Source: Siphonodentalium dalli
Taxonomy: Eukaryota; Mollusca; Scaphopoda; Gadilida; Siphonodentaliidae
NCBI GenBank assembly: GCA_032622095.1
Contig: CP136066.1
Span: forward strand, 48,892,911-48,956,910
Direction: 5' to 3'
Length of the DNA: 64,000 nt
Shown: piece by piece, positions 24,068-37,491 of the stretch
Numbering within the stretch: the first letter of the stretch is position 1
How the letters are laid out: the number at the start of each line of letters is the position of its first letter
Translations under genes and position numbers: made by a program
Notes under the pieces: generated by a model
What the model saw: only the letters and a program-made list of their open reading frames with translations
Told to the model about the DNA's origin: nothing
Databases searched by the model: none

Positions 24068-24146
24068 CTAAAAAAAATCTTTTTTTAACACTTTTTACCA
24101 TTTTTTCTTACATTCTTTAACAATTTTATAATTTGTAATGTGTTAA

Positions 24147-24215
24147 GCCAATGCATTCTCTTATATATGCGAGGCGACCTATGGTCGACTCGCATATATA
24201 AGAGAATGCATTGGC
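24147..24215. repeat. 69-bp hairpin module (copy 11)
   Basis: Mirror counterpart of copy 2. Confidence 0.95.
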
Positions 24216-24241
24216 ACAGGGCCATTCTGTTGGGTAAAGGG

Positions 24242-24515
24242 TTAACCCTTTATAAACTAAATGGATCCCCCCATTCAGTTATAAAGGTATGCATTGGACT
24301 TGTCTATATATTATTCATTTGGAAGGGGTGTTCAGGTAATAAAAGCAGACGACAGAGAGAGAAAACAGATAACACAAGAGCAGAAAGAGTCGCATTCATT
24401 TGTGGTAAATGTTCAGATAATAAGTTCAACAAACATGGTCGTTTGTTGAACTTATTATCTCAATATTCCATATGGGAACTACACGTCAATGATTATTTAG
24501 TATAGAACGGATTAA
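24242..24515. mobile_element. TTAA element, 'CTATACTAAAT' family, right copy
   Basis: Mirror of 14365-14638, bounded by TTAA at 24242-24245 and 24512-24515. Its central hairpin contains the uninterrupted gaacttattatct used as empty-site evidence for the nested TA element. Confidence 0.8.
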
Positions 24516-24848
24516 ATTGCGTCATTCGTAACACCGACTATCCGACATGTCCAGAACAATACCGATGTACTATAGATCGTGCAACGAATCTCTACTCTGG
24601 CTTCGGTAGAGCGTCAGAGCATACATATAGATATTCGATCGTGACATATTTACCCATATACCTGTATACCTGATGGTTACGCACATGAAAGTTGAAAATA
24701 TTGACCAATGTTTGGGGGTTATAGACACATACTCCCAAACCCCGCCCAACCCCAACCCCAAACATCCCATCACCCCCTCCCCACCATTGTCGCCACGTTC
24801 CTAATTGTCATGATAGAAAGAGCCTTACGGTGTTATCTATATTTTCAG

Positions 24849-24902
24849 AATCAGAACATCCTAATCCTGGTGACCGGAGTCCAGTGGAACCAATAAAAAT
24901 AG
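24849..24902 (+). CDS. Inhibitory SMAD, linker exon A, right copy
   Basis: The 54-nt exon (acceptor attttcag, donor gtgagt, phase 1 at both ends) encodes SEHPNPGDRSPVEPIKI. Arg here is Gln in the left copy. The surrounding 163-codon open frame continues into intron sequence and is not the gene. The previous exon, expected to encode MH1 and the PY motif, would lie upstream, where only repeats and the N gap occur. Confidence 0.65.
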
Positions 24903-25376
24903 GTGAGTATCCCATGATAGCACAGGGGATGGGGCAGCAGCTGGGAAAGTGGGGAGGGGTCATCAGTATGGCCTCAGTTTCTGAAAGCGACATTAAACTC
25001 CAATTAATCAATGCAGAACACAGCACCTGTGGCGTCACCATAAAGGAAGGTGGGTTTTTGGTGATTTGCGTACATAACACGGTGGTGTATGTTGGGTTTG
25101 TTCAGGACACGTGCAAATATCCTCGAAAATATGATGGATTTTTTGCTTATCATCATCATGGTAGCCATCTTGGATTTAGAGGTCACGTGGTATTAACAAA
25201 TTGCGATAGAGTCCAATTATTTTGCACAACCCATACCGATGTTCAATATATACACGACTGGCTTCTACTATACAAGAGTATACAATGTTTCATTTGCACT
25301 CACAATAATGTTCCAGTCTAGAAAATCATCGGTCCACGCAGTTGGCCTATTTAACGACTATACTTCTCTCTTCCAG

Positions 25377-25454
25377 ACCAAATGGCCATGGTCGACAGTC
25401 CCGTTTCCACGGAAACCGGTATGACCCATATCAATGGACTCTTCACATATACTG
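25377..25454 (+). CDS. Inhibitory SMAD, linker exon B, right copy
   Basis: The 78-nt exon lies between cttccag and gtaagt, phase 1 at both ends. It encodes DQMAMVDSPVSTETG and MTHINGLFTYTG when joined to exon A. The next exon (37492) is reached across a 12-kb intron, and the joined codon G|AT gives Asp. Part of the SMAD linker between MH1 and MH2, where vertebrate SMAD6 also has short exons. Confidence 0.75.
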
Positions 25455-26588
25455 GTAAGTCTACACACTTAAATGTACGCGAAGTCACGTATCCATAGTT
25501 TTATGGGCGCGTCTTTTCTTTAGATATTGGACATATTGGACTGGTGTGGGTTAAATTCAGGTATTTAAGAGCCACAATAGGATATAAATCACTTGGAGGT
25601 ACTAATCGTCGGCACGCGCTTCTTTTTGGCAGTACTCATCTCGAGTACAATGCACTAGAAATACAGGATGAGTCCTCTTGTCAATAGCTGTGGTCCTCGA
25701 AAACGAACGAAACGGTAAAACGACATAAATCTCACAGACATGCGCAAACATCCCCTAATGTGGCGCCAGATAATGGTTGTGAGTCCCCTGTACACTTCAG
25801 TTGAGAGGACGCTGGTTTTCTTTCGACCAGACCGTCTTGTCGTATTCATAGTAGGCTATGTACACGTGATAATTTATGTTAACTAAAAAAAAATGTACAC
25901 TCTTAAAAATTAATTTAACCAGGAAGGCACCTGAATATTTCATTTGTGAATTGATCTCCCCTATATCTCGTCGTAAATTAGTTTTAAGTCACTGATGGCC
26001 TTGGTTGTAGGTTATACTTTAGAAGAGAAAAAAAATCTGAATTTCCTCAATAATATGCTAATGGTATAGTATAATGATTGTATGAATGCGATATTACCCA
26101 CAAAACATACGTTGTGTGAAGTTGTGAACCGAGCATTTGTTTATATGCAGCACATATAGAGTGTTCGATAAGCAAAACACTCAACACCGTGGCGATATTT
26201 GTTTTTGGTGGGGGGGGGGGTGATTACCGATGACCCATTCAACACCGAAATAATCAGTGGCGAGGATCAGCGAGTGCTGTATCGGTATGTTGTACATAAT
26301 ATGTTGTCAATTTTAACCGAAGTACACTTTGTGGGAGTTTCCACTGTGTTGGGTGTATTTAGCATCGCACACTCTTTACGCACTGTACTTTATCATAATA
26401 ATGGCGTGGGTTTACTAACAAGGAATACGATATTGACAATAACATGCTATTTATGCGATATTTATTATTGGTAATTTGGTATAAGAACAAAATATGTCTA
26501 TATTTTAAAATTCCTTCTGTTTATGGCGGTTTTAACTGATGTGACTTTTTAAACAGCAATACACCCATCGCGAATGCCATCCGTATCT

Positions 26589-26863
26589 TTAACCTGTATA
26601 TACTAGTTAGAATATCCCATTCAGTTATAAAGGTATACATTGGAATGGTCTATTATTCATTTGGACGGGTGTTCCAAATAAATTACCAGACGACAGTCAG
26701 AAAAACAGATAATACAACTGCTGAAGGATTCATATTCATTGGTTGGAAATGTTCAGATAATAAGTTATAAAAATCTATCGATATGTTCGTTTGTTGAACA
26801 TATTATCTGAACATTCCGATACGGAATTACTCAGTAATGAGTATTTAGTATAGAAAGGGTTAG
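26589..26863. mobile_element. TTAA element, 'CTATACTAAAT' family, right copy
   Basis: Mirror of 12017-12292. TTAA is intact at 26589-26592 and mutated to TTAG at the other end in both arms, so the mutation predates the arm split. Confidence 0.75.
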
Positions 26864-27599
26864 ACAGTATAATGTCCCCCTCTATGGACATACATGCAAT
26901 AATTGACAGAAAATTGAGAATAGGCAACAACTCCTATAAGTCATTGGCTAATTTGAATGCTTTGTTCACTTTTCACATATGATGTTACTAAATGCTTAAT
27001 ATATAATATAGGATAGGGGAGTTGAGATATTCCCTCCTAAGTACCTGTGTACTATCGAATGCAGAAATTATGCTAACTATAAGTAGTTGTGTAGCTATAC
27101 GTGGTATTGTTTGCCAGGTGTCAGATGCGACTGATGACATACGTTTATGTGAGAGTGAAATGAGGCGTCCAGTTAGATATTATGTTGTTTCCAGTTTTAT
27201 ATGAATTATTCTTCTGATAAATCAGTCAAGCACGGAACTGTCCATTATTTAGTCATTTGCGTGCATCAAAATGGGGATTGGTCCCAGCTATATATCGCGG
27301 AGAGGACAGCCGTGAAGTTTTAAGTTAGATGGAAATGTCCCGCGGTTATTTGGTTGAAATTTTCTATAGAATTCTAAAAAAAAATTGGGATACCAGTTGT
27401 ATCAATCCACATGTATATCAAATGATAGCAATATGATCACAATCAGGAATAATCATGACACCATGCAATGGAGATTCAGACGTCGTGTCTGTCCACATGT
27501 TAGGTACGCAAGATGAGAATAAAAACCGATCTGAAGATCATATTAAAATCGAAATATGTCTAGAGACAAGGTGATAAGAGAAGCCATTGCTTTTGACTA

Positions 27600-28985
27600 C
27601 AGGATCATTCGAAATGGTCTTCACCCGGCCATGCACACACCCTCGTATATCGTCGCCACGCGCCCAGCCGGCCAGTCCTCCACCCCACGCGCACCCTTAT
27701 CTCTCGTGGCCACGTCCGACCGGCATGCGCTCCACCCCACACATCCTGATCTACCATCGCCACGCCAGTCGGCCACCCGTCCACCCACGCACCCTCATAT
27801 ATCGTCACCACGTCCGGTCGGCCACCCGTCAACCCGACGCTCTCTGATATATCGTCGCCACGACCGACCAGCCAGCCGTCCACTCCACGCACCCTGACCG
27901 GCCACATACCGCCCAACGCACCCTGATCTACAGTCGCCACGTCCCTGTCGGTCGACCCTGTAATTACATCTCCCCCGCTGGGTAAATTCGAACTGTCGAT
28001 CCCACGCACCCTGCCCGGCCCCATAACACCCTATGCACCACGACCGGCCATGTACCACTCCATGTACCCTGACCGGACATGTACCACCCCACGCACCCTG
28101 ACCGGCCCCGTACCACCCCACGCACCATGACCGGCCACATACCACCCAACGCACCCTGATATACAGTCGCGACGTCCCTGTCGGTCGACCCTGTAGTTAC
28201 ACCTCCCCCGCTGGGTAAATTCGAACTGTCGATCCCAGCACCCTGCCCGGCCCCGTAACACCCTATGCACCATGACCGGCCATGTACCACTCCATGTACC
28301 CCGACCGGACATGTACCACCCCACGCACCCTGACCGGCCCCGTACCACCCCACGCACCCTGACCGGCCACATACCACCCCACGCACCCTGCCCGGCCCCG
28401 TAACACCCTATGCACCATGACCGGCCATGTACCACTCCATGTACCCTGCCCGGCCCCGTAACACCCTATGCACCATGACCGGCCACATACCACCCCACGC
28501 ACCCTGCCCGGCCCCATAACACCCTATGCACCATGACCGGCCATGTACCACTCCATGTACCCTGACCGGACATGTACCACAACACGCACCCTGACCGGCA
28601 CCGTACCACCCCACGCACCCTGACCGGCCACATACCACCCCACGCACCCTGACCTACAGTCGCCACGTCCCTGTCGGTCGACCCTGTAATTACACCTCCC
28701 CCGCTGGGTAAATTCGAACTGTCGATCCCACGCACCCTGCCCGGCCCCGTAATACCCTATGCACCATGACCGGCCATGTACCACTCCATGTACCCTGACC
28801 GGACATGTACCACCCCACGCACCCTGACCGGCCCCGTACCACCCCACGCACCCTGATCGGCCACATACCACCCACGCACCCTGACCGGCCCCGTACCACC
28901 CCACGCACCCTGACCTACAGTCGCCACGTCCCTGTCGGTCGACCCTGTAATTACACCTCCCCCGCTGGGTAAATTCGAACTGCTC
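27600..28985. repeat. G+C-rich 29-bp minisatellite (right arm), expanded
   Basis: The same unit as at 10637-11275, here about 1.4 kb with four copies of the 'gttcgaatttacccagcggg' spacer (complement) against two on the left. The difference accounts for about 740 bases of arm-length difference. Overlapping long frames of up to about 140 codons are artefacts. Confidence 0.92.
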
Positions 28986-29477
28986 CGTATCTAACTCTCA
29001 ATTCGCTGTACTCCGACGTGACTGATGCGTAAAGTATTCACCATGCATTCCAACTAAGACCGCGCATGCTGGGACCAACAACGGGCGCTTCGCGGTAATC
29101 ACAATCCCAGCCGGCTGAACAAAAAACTAGAAACTATAAAACGAAACGAACCAAAACACGCTCGCTATCTTCAACTGTTCATCTTTTTCTATGCTTGACC
29201 CATTTTCTAACGAACTATTTGTTACTTCCCCTGAGGGAGACAACGAGTCTCGCAATTTCTCGCAAAGGAGTTATCCTTCGAAATCAAACGGAGGCTTATT
29301 ATTGCGAGCGAGTAAAATCGCGGATGCGGGCGAGTTTTAGATTGTTGACGACTAAAGAAAATGAAGAACTTTTTTTTTCGCATTCTTTAGCTGATTACTT
29401 CTTTCTTGTTCTAATAATTCGACAATTTTAGCGCGCGCTGTTGCGACATGTAGAATACCAACGCGGGCTTTCATAAA

Positions 29478-29850
29478 CCTTAAAGTCCCACTTAATTTTC
29501 GAATCCCCAGATCACATTATGTACAACATATTCCATATTATATACCATTTGAAAGAAGGATCTCCAAAACATTGTATTAACAACTTATCCGGTGTAACAC
29601 ATTGTGAACATGTTGTTATTGTTCAGGTACCGACGTGTTGTCTGTGGTTAAGTTTCATCGCTTCTGTACTGCAAAGTATATTATTGTCAATGGAAGGGGA
29701 ATAACTCTATATCTTAATTTGAATTTATTGAATTCTTGGAGCGAAAAGGGGGAAACGTTTCTATGATCTCAGCTATTTTCTAATACTCTATGGGCACCTT
29801 CTGAGACACAGACGTTCCAAATGGTAATGAATTATAGTATTTTAATATGT
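29478..29850. repeat. Dispersed repeat, right-arm copy
   Basis: Mirror of 9770-10142; related to 56425-56911. Confidence 0.6.
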
Positions 29851-29869
29851 TATGTAACAGATTGTACCA

Positions 29870-30125
29870 CCGTAGTAGTGACTCCCGGTATACAGTGGGG
29901 TGATCACTATATATAAACCCACACAATGTCCGTCCGGCTGACGCCCCTCGCCCATGTACCCCGGCACCCCTGCAGTAGTGACACCCGGTCGGTATACAAT
30001 GGGAATAACTAACTATATATGGACCCGCCCTATGTCCGTCCGGGCTGATGTCCCTCGCCCGTGTACCCCGGCACCCCTGCAGTAGTGACACCCGGTCGGT
30101 ACAATGGGGTAACTAACTACAGACC
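29870..30125. repeat. Tandem ~107-bp repeat, right-arm copy
   Basis: Mirror of 9500-9760 with small sequence differences. Confidence 0.8.
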
Positions 30126-31799
30126 CGTGGATTGAGTGTTTACTGAAGCCGACTCGACATGGCCCCTGCTCCATTCATCCAGCATATAACTGTTTTCGAC
30201 TGATTTTCACTGTTTTCGGCCTTGTCAAAAAGTAAACACGACAAGTAGAAATTTAAATTCCTGTGCAAACAAAGTCAAAATTGACAACAAAGTAAACAGG
30301 CTTTTAACATAAAGCAGTGAGATTAACCCCCCCCCCCCCGATGACTGTTACTGGGATCAGGATAAACGGACCTGAATTAAAAGAAAACTGTGAGCATAGT
30401 CTTAAAGGGACCCAAGGCTCTCGTCGCAGTGGGTAAATTTACAAACAAAAATAGAAATTTATGTAAAAACATTTAATACCACAACGAACAACATGGATAA
30501 AATTGATAAAAAAAATTAATTATGTGCTTCCACATTAAATAGCGGCAAATTGCCGCAACGTAAATATCGTACTTAGTGTCTTGACCGACCGAATTAAAAG
30601 ATATCATTTTGTATTCAAAAATGATATCTTCTTTGTCGCTTACTTCCGTTAAAATCAGCTGAACTGTAGCTTGCCTAATGACGTCATGTCACATTAAACT
30701 TGAAAGCCGTTTGCAACTTTCAGCTGATCGGTTCCGTGTATTGTTTAATTTGTTCTGTTATTATAAGTGAAAATGCTGCATAATTTACCAACTTTAAGCT
30801 AAAATTAATATTTTCTCCACTTGTCACTCATGAAATAATTATGCTATTCACTCAAAAACCATTTGTTATAAATGGAAGTCATGCATGTAATTCTCCAATG
30901 TTATAGATGTGTGTCTGTTAGTATGAATGCTTCTATTTGTATGGTTGTTGTAAATGGAAATCATGTATGTAATTCTCATGTTCACCACTTAGATGATGAC
31001 TGTAAATATGTTGACTTTTGTTACCTGTTTATGTTCTTATAATTTATATTAGTTGTATGCATTCTCTAAATATCTCCATGAATGGAGGAAATAAAGAATA
31101 TATATTGTTATGTATACAAAACTGTTGCAGTGATGTGTATATAAACATCGCTAAACGTGTAGTATGTTCAAATATTTTAGTCTGAATACGATTTTCAGAA
31201 TAATGTTCAATGTTTTGACCCTGTCCAATGTTTACCGTCGAAGTTTTTATTAAACTTTGGTATCTTATCAATTGGACTGATTGGACCTTTATCGGTAATT
31301 CCACTGTAACAGTAATGTTTACATAACAATGGTCTTGACATGCGAAATATCATTATTGGAGAGTTATTAATGAAAATAAGAACAATAAGTCAATCTATTT
31401 ATCGTGTCATTGTTGATGTAAGTTGTTTTACATATTTTTATATTAATTTACATGAATCCGCTTTGAATAGATGAAAGTTTCCAGGGAATCCCCTGAATTC
31501 AAGCATTTCGATATTTTTACTGGAATTTCAGGGATCCAAATATTTGCATTTCAATAAATTTTGTCTCTGCCACTGACAAGATAACCATGTATGAGACTTT
31601 ATACACATTTATGGCAGGTTGTTGTCCGTGTTGCATGGGCATCATTATGGGCTAACTATGTGCAAATCCAGTGAGGAATAGTTGGTGGGATGGGAGGGCC
31701 TCATTGCATTCTCTTGATATAAATTGTGGGTTATATTACATGGGGGATAATGTCATGGATTTTCATATTATACCACCTTCACCTATGACACCGCAGCAC

Positions 31800-33010
31800 C
31801 CTCCCCAAACTTGGATGTTATTATCGCGGATAATACGATGATGATACTTCTGAGCAACCGTGTATGTTTCATCACCCTCACCCCACCCCATTACACTTCA
31901 GCCACACCACTGCACCCTTCCCCCAAACATGGATGTTTTTATGGAGAAATAGCACTATAACTATACGTCTGAGCAGCCGTGTATGTTTCATCACCCCACC
32001 CCACACCATTACACTTCAGCCACACCACTGCACCCTTCCCCCAAACATAGATTTTATTATGGCGGATTAACACTATAACTATACGTCTGAGCAGCAGTGT
32101 ATATTTCATCACCCCACCCCACCACCACCACCACCATCACCACCACCACCAGCATTACACTTCAGCCACACCACTGCACCCTTCCCCCCAAACATGGATG
32201 TTATTATGGCGGATTAACACTATAACTATACTTGTGAGCAACCGTGTATGTTTCACCATCCCCACCCCACCACCACCATCATTACACTTCAGCCACCCAC
32301 TGCACCCCCCCCCCAAACATTGATGTTATTATGGCGGATTAACACCATAACTATACTTTTGAGCAACCGTGTATGTTTCACCATCCCCACCCCACCACCA
32401 CCATCATTACACTTCAGCCACCCACTGCACCCCCAAACTTTGATGTTATTATGGCGGAAAATACTATGTTAACACTATAACTATACCTCTGAGCAACCGT
32501 GTGTTTCATCACCCCCATGCACCAACCACCACTACCATTACACTTCAGCTACACCACTGCACCCTTCCCCCAAACATGGATGTTATTATGGAGAAATAAC
32601 ACTATAACTATACGTCTGAGCAGCCGTGTATGTTTCAACACCCCCACCAACCACCACCACTATATATTACACTCCAGCCACCCACTGCACCCCCCAAACT
32701 TTGATGTTATGGCGGAAAATACTATGTTAACACTATAACTATACCTCTGAGCAACCGTGTATGATTCATCACCCCCACCAACCACCACCATCATTACACT
32801 TCAACCAAACCACTGCACCCTTCCCACAAACATGGATGTTATTATGGAGAAATAACACTATAACTATACGTCTGAGCAGCCGCGTATGTTTCATCACCCC
32901 CACCCCACCACCATCACCATTACACTTCAGCCACACCACTCACTGCACCCTTCCCCCAAACATGGATGTTATAACTCTATAACTCTACTTGTGATCAACC
33001 GTGTATGTTT
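31800..33010. repeat. Tandem array, ~119-bp unit (right arm), expanded
   Basis: It holds about ten units of the array seen at 6780-7680, some shortened to about 100 bases, with an expanded 'ccaccaccaccaccatcacc' segment near 32115-32150. It is longer and more heterogeneous than on the left. Confidence 0.88.
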
Positions 33011-33319
33011 AATCAGATTATTAGCACATAACTATACTTCTGAGCTGGACACCCCAACCAAGGCACTCTAGTCGCGTCCCTGCATCTTCCCCAATTAAAC
33101 TTGGATGTTATTTTCAGGGATAACAAAATAATGTTAGCACATAACTAACTCCGAGCAGACTTGTGTGTATCGCATCCCAATCTATAGATCATGTCGTGAA
33201 TCTCTACTCTGGCTACGCCCAAAGAGATTATACTCCACCAGTTAAGATGTTCTGACAGGGAAGTTTATGTCATTGAAAAAACAATGCAGGTAATATATTT
33301 CTTAGTTAAAACCTGTTCC

Positions 33320-33779
33320 TTAAAGTTACTCAATCAATACGATTCGATGGTCCTCATATCATCAGATTCCAACAACAACAAAGTTTTTGAAATGCCGCTT
33401 CAGCTATCAGAATCGATTAATTGCCCAAAAATAATGCTAACCACTGTCAACTATAGTATAAAAATGCCCAAAACCTGTTATTTATGAACATTTTGTTCAA
33501 CTTAATTTTGCCGGTTTGTTAAATATGTGACACAAAAAAGCCACTTGATTTTAGAGTTATCCATCTTCATCCGCAATTTTGTCCTGAGACAGTCTTCTCG
33601 GCGACTTTTACTGGGCCACTATATATTCCAGGTGGTGAAAAATAAAATAAATAAAAAATCGATATCTGATCACTCTGATCTTTGATGGGTAGGTTCCTCG
33701 ACTCGAATCAAAATTTGTTTACCCCCGAAGCCAAATAAATAGTAATTGAGGAGAACTTTATCGGATTGAGTACCTTTAA
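33320..33779. mobile_element. TTAA-flanked 'AGGTACTCAATCCGA' MITE, right copy
   Basis: Mirror of 6164-6619. This copy preserves ATCGGATTGAGTACCT-TTAA at its outer end. Confidence 0.8.
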
Positions 33780-34079
33780 GAATGTATTTCAGAGTAGGTG
33801 AAGGTCTCAGCTCGAGATTGCATGATTTCGGTGACTTTGGTGAGCCGATTTTGATTTGCGTCACTTATACAATCATAGAATTTTACCCGGGTAATCAATT
33901 CGGTGTTTATTGCGATATCGACTCACAAAAATCATGCAAGCTCGAGCTGGGACCATTCCATACACTGGAATCGATTATCAAGGAACAAAGAAATATATTC
34001 CCTGCTTTGTTTATTCAATGTTATAAAGTTCCCGTCGGAACATCAAAAGGTTCGCAGGTTTGAACTGGTGTAATATGAT

Positions 34080-35310
34080 CTCTTCGGGCGTTAGCCAGAG
34101 TAGAGATCCATGGCAAGATCTAGCCCCAACCAATGTAGATCATGCCATGAATCTCTACTATGGCTACCGCCCGAAGAGATCATATTCCACCAGTACAAAA
34201 CCTGGGAACTTTTTTAAGTTTTGACAGGGAATCTTATATAATCGAAAAAATAACAAAGGGAATATAATTCTTTGTTATTATCTCTTTCTTAATAATGTAC
34301 TTCAATGTAGGTGAAGCTCCCAACTCGAAATTTCACGATACAAGTGACTGTGAGCGATTTTGTTTTGCGTTTCTTGCAATTATGGAACTTTTCCTGGGTA
34401 ATTAATTCAATGTTTATTGCGACATCGGTTCACAAAAGTCACAGAAAACATGCAATTTCGAGTTGGGACCTTCACATGTAGTGAAGTACACTATTAAGGA
34501 ACAGATAATCACTAAGAAATATATTCCCCGTTTTGTTTTTTGACTTTATAAGGTTCCCTGTCAAAACTTCAAAAAGTTCCCAGGTTTGTACTGGTGGAAT
34601 ATGATCTGTACGGGCGTCAGCCAGAATAGAGATCCATGGCAAGATCTAGCGCCAACTAATGCCTCTAGTCACGCCACTACACGTTCCCCAGGCGTCGACA
34701 TGTCCCTGCACCCTTTCCCCAAACTTGTGTGTTATTATCAGGGATAATAAAATGATTTGAACACAACTACTTCTGGGAAGTTCCTACTCCCAACCTAGAT
34801 CATGCCATGAATCTCTACTATGGCTACCGCCCGTAGAGATCATACTCCACCAGTACAAAACCTGGGAACTTTTTGAAGTTTTGACAGGGCACCTTATAAA
34901 GTCAAAAAATAACACAGGGAATATATTTCTTAGTGATTATCTGTTCCTTAATAGTGTACTTCACTATATGTGAAGGTCCCAACTCGAAATTGCATGTTTT
35001 TCTGTGACTTTGTGAGCCAATATTGCAATAAACATTGAATTAATTACCCAGGAAAAGTTCCATAATTGTAAGAAATGCAAAGCAAAATCGCCCACAAAGT
35101 GCCTTAAATCGTGAAATTTTGAGTTGGGACCTTCACCTACAGTGAAGTACATTATTAAGAAAGAGATAATAACAAAGAAATATATTCTCTTTGTTATTTT
35201 TTCGATTATATAAGGTTCCCTGTCAAAACTTCAAAAAGTTCCCAGGTTTTGTACTGGTGGAATATGATCTCTACGGGCGGTAGCCATAGTAGAGATTCAT
35301 GGCATGATCT
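34080..35310. repeat. Cluster of 'GATCATGCCATGAATCTC' elements, right copy
   Basis: Mirror of 4633-5890, with the same alternation of direct and inverted units. Confidence 0.75.
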
Positions 35311-36491
35311 AGTCCCAACCAAGACACTCTAGCCACACCCCCCCCCCCCCCCAACTTCGACACGTCCCTGCACTATTTGCCCAAACTTTGATGTTAGTAT
35401 CGTGAATAATAAGATGATATTAACACAAACTACTTCTGGGAAGTTCCTCCTCCCAACCAAGACACTCTAGTCGAGTACCTGCACCTTCCCAAAACTTCAA
35501 CACGTCCCTGCACCCTTTCCCCAAACTTGGATGTTATTATCGGGAATAATAAGATGATGTTAACATCTAACTACAGCTAAGCAGACGACCCATTGTGTCA
35601 GATCGCTGTCGCTAGTTAAACCTTCGTCGGTACACAAAAGCTTCGAGCGCGTAGACTGGCGTCATGGCCTGGGCTGATATATAACTCTTATGCAGCTTGT
35701 CATATCACTTATATACTGGAGCCAGCTGGAATAGTCCATGTCTGCGGGGGAGACAGCTTGTCTGTACTAAAACTTTGATAGGAGCGATGAGGGTCGGCAT
35801 TCCAGTGATAGCGCTGTGGAGTCGAAATGGCTGGCCGTGGTCGCCTGGTTGTTTGTTATAACCAATAGGCCCGGCTCCACGAAAAATATTTACAAATATC
35901 ATATTAACTACCTGCCGGCAGCGTCAATGGGGTTTCTATGTGTTTGTTGGTTCGTAATTGTCAGCCGCTGATAAACAACATTCAAACTGAATTCGTTTGC
36001 TTAAAAATATTGCTCTGTCGCTGAAGTGCCACTGTGTTTGCGCTGATAACAGAAATACCTTGTTTGTTTCAGACAAAACACTAATTCCGTTTGGTCCCGT
36101 CTCTTTAATTAATTCACATCGAAAGTATAGTAACCCATCTCCTCTCATAAGTAACAATGATATGCACAAACTCCAGGCAGAGTTATCTCCCATCGCTCCG
36201 CTGAGATATCACTGCCATATAAGGACATTTGTTAAGGATTTCTGACTTGAACTTAGTTTTTACGTTCTAGGATTAAAATTATATAGACTCAGTCTATATT
36301 GTTCTTATCAATACCGAAAGAATTACCATTATTGCAAACTTTTGGTGGTCAAAATAAGATAATAGGTGACTAAATATAGTTCCGACGATATGTAAAAATA
36401 GATGTATCGGTCCGCAAAGTACCATCCTTGTGGCAGTGCTATTTCGCAGTGCCAACGTAGAGAGCGCTGCATGGAGTTTGTGCTATATATA

Positions 36492-36924
36492 TTAACCCTT
36501 TCAGTGCCAGGGCCCGATTTTTTTTTTTTTTATATATTTGGTTTGAATTTTGTTTGGGTATGCTTAAGCATGCTATAGCGCATTTAAAAACAAGCTGGAT
36601 AAGTCCTTAGGGGCATGTTATAACTCAAAACTATCACCAAATATTCATAGTAATAATTTTGATGCCCATGAAAAACGTAAGATTCCCTGGCACTAAACCT
36701 ACAAAATAAGTCTGGCATTGAAAGAGTTGAAGAATATAAGAAAAAATTATTAAAATTGTAAACAATAATAACAAATGATGAAAAATTGTTAGGCCAATGC
36801 ATTCTCTTATATATATATATATATATGCGAGGCGACCTATGGTCGACTCGCATATATAAGAGAATGCATTGGCACAGGGTATATGGGTTGATACAAAAAT
36901 CGGACCTGGCACTGAAACGGTTAA
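36492..36924. mobile_element. TTAA element 'CCCTTTCAGTGCCAGG', right copy
   Basis: TTAA at both ends (36492-36495 and 36921-36924) and one hairpin module at 36793-36873. It is shorter than the left copy near the 'tttttttttt' end. Confidence 0.82.
36793..36873. repeat. 69-bp-type hairpin module (copy 12), AT-expanded
   Basis: The AT run in one arm is expanded by several repeats beyond copy 1, making the stem asymmetric. Confidence 0.92.
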
Positions 36925-37491
36925 AGACTAGATTGTCTCCGTTTGAGTGGGTGTCCAATCTGGAATTTACAACTTCATCCCACCTTTTAACCAGACCAAA
37001 AATTCCAACTCCGGAGTGGTTTGAGAAGTGTCCAACTGATGACCTTTCAGTCTAAATATTTGACAGAATGTAGGAATTAATCAACAGTTCGAAAAATTTA
37101 AACTAGAATTCCGATTCTATGTAGTGCTCATTACTATTCACGTTGCAAGTAAGCCATTTCCTCTCTACCTATATTATCTCCTCATGTCCTGCTACTAATA
37201 CCAGACCTGCCATATTCACCTGACATATTTGCTGATATATAAGTCACTGCTTTGAAAGATATATCCTGATTCTTAAATTTGATAAACCACATGCTAACAG
37301 TGACAGGCATCTGCTGAATCAACGATAAATTTCAACAATCTATATGTACGGTATTACCGTATACACGTACATTATGCCTGTGTAGTTTCATGCTGAAATT
37401 GACCACCTACTCAGGCTTTCCTCGACCAATAAAACAGACAAATCCTTGTGGACCAACGAACCAATTGACTCTTATAATTCTTGATTTTCAG

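Larger units (their letters stand above)
23846..24245. mobile_element. TTAA element 'CCCTTTACCCAACA' with paired hairpins, right copy
   Basis: Bounded by TTAA at 23846-23849 and 24242-24245. It contains hairpin modules at 23999-24067 and 24147-24215 and shares its outer TTAA with the next element, as in the left arm. Confidence 0.88.
25455..37491 (+). other. Large repeat-filled intron of right SMAD copy
   Basis: This 12-kb intron mirrors 2427-13426. It carries the same MITEs and tandem arrays with different copy numbers. About 30870-31390 lacks the MITE of the left arm and is rearranged relative to it. Nothing coding was recognised. Confidence 0.75.

Noticed and set aside
24830-25321. 163-codon plus-strand open frame
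   Set aside because: It contains linker exon A but begins inside the upstream intron and runs through the gtgagt donor. The rest has no recognisable domain, and the mirrored left frame is broken.
27556-28908. Many open frames of 70-140 codons in the 29-bp minisatellite
   Set aside because: They follow the repeat period, occur in several overlapping frames and both strands, and change with copy number between arms.
29195-29431. 78-codon frame conserved in both arms (also 10189-10425)
   Set aside because: Conservation reflects arm identity, not coding constraint. No domain, splice context or upstream support.
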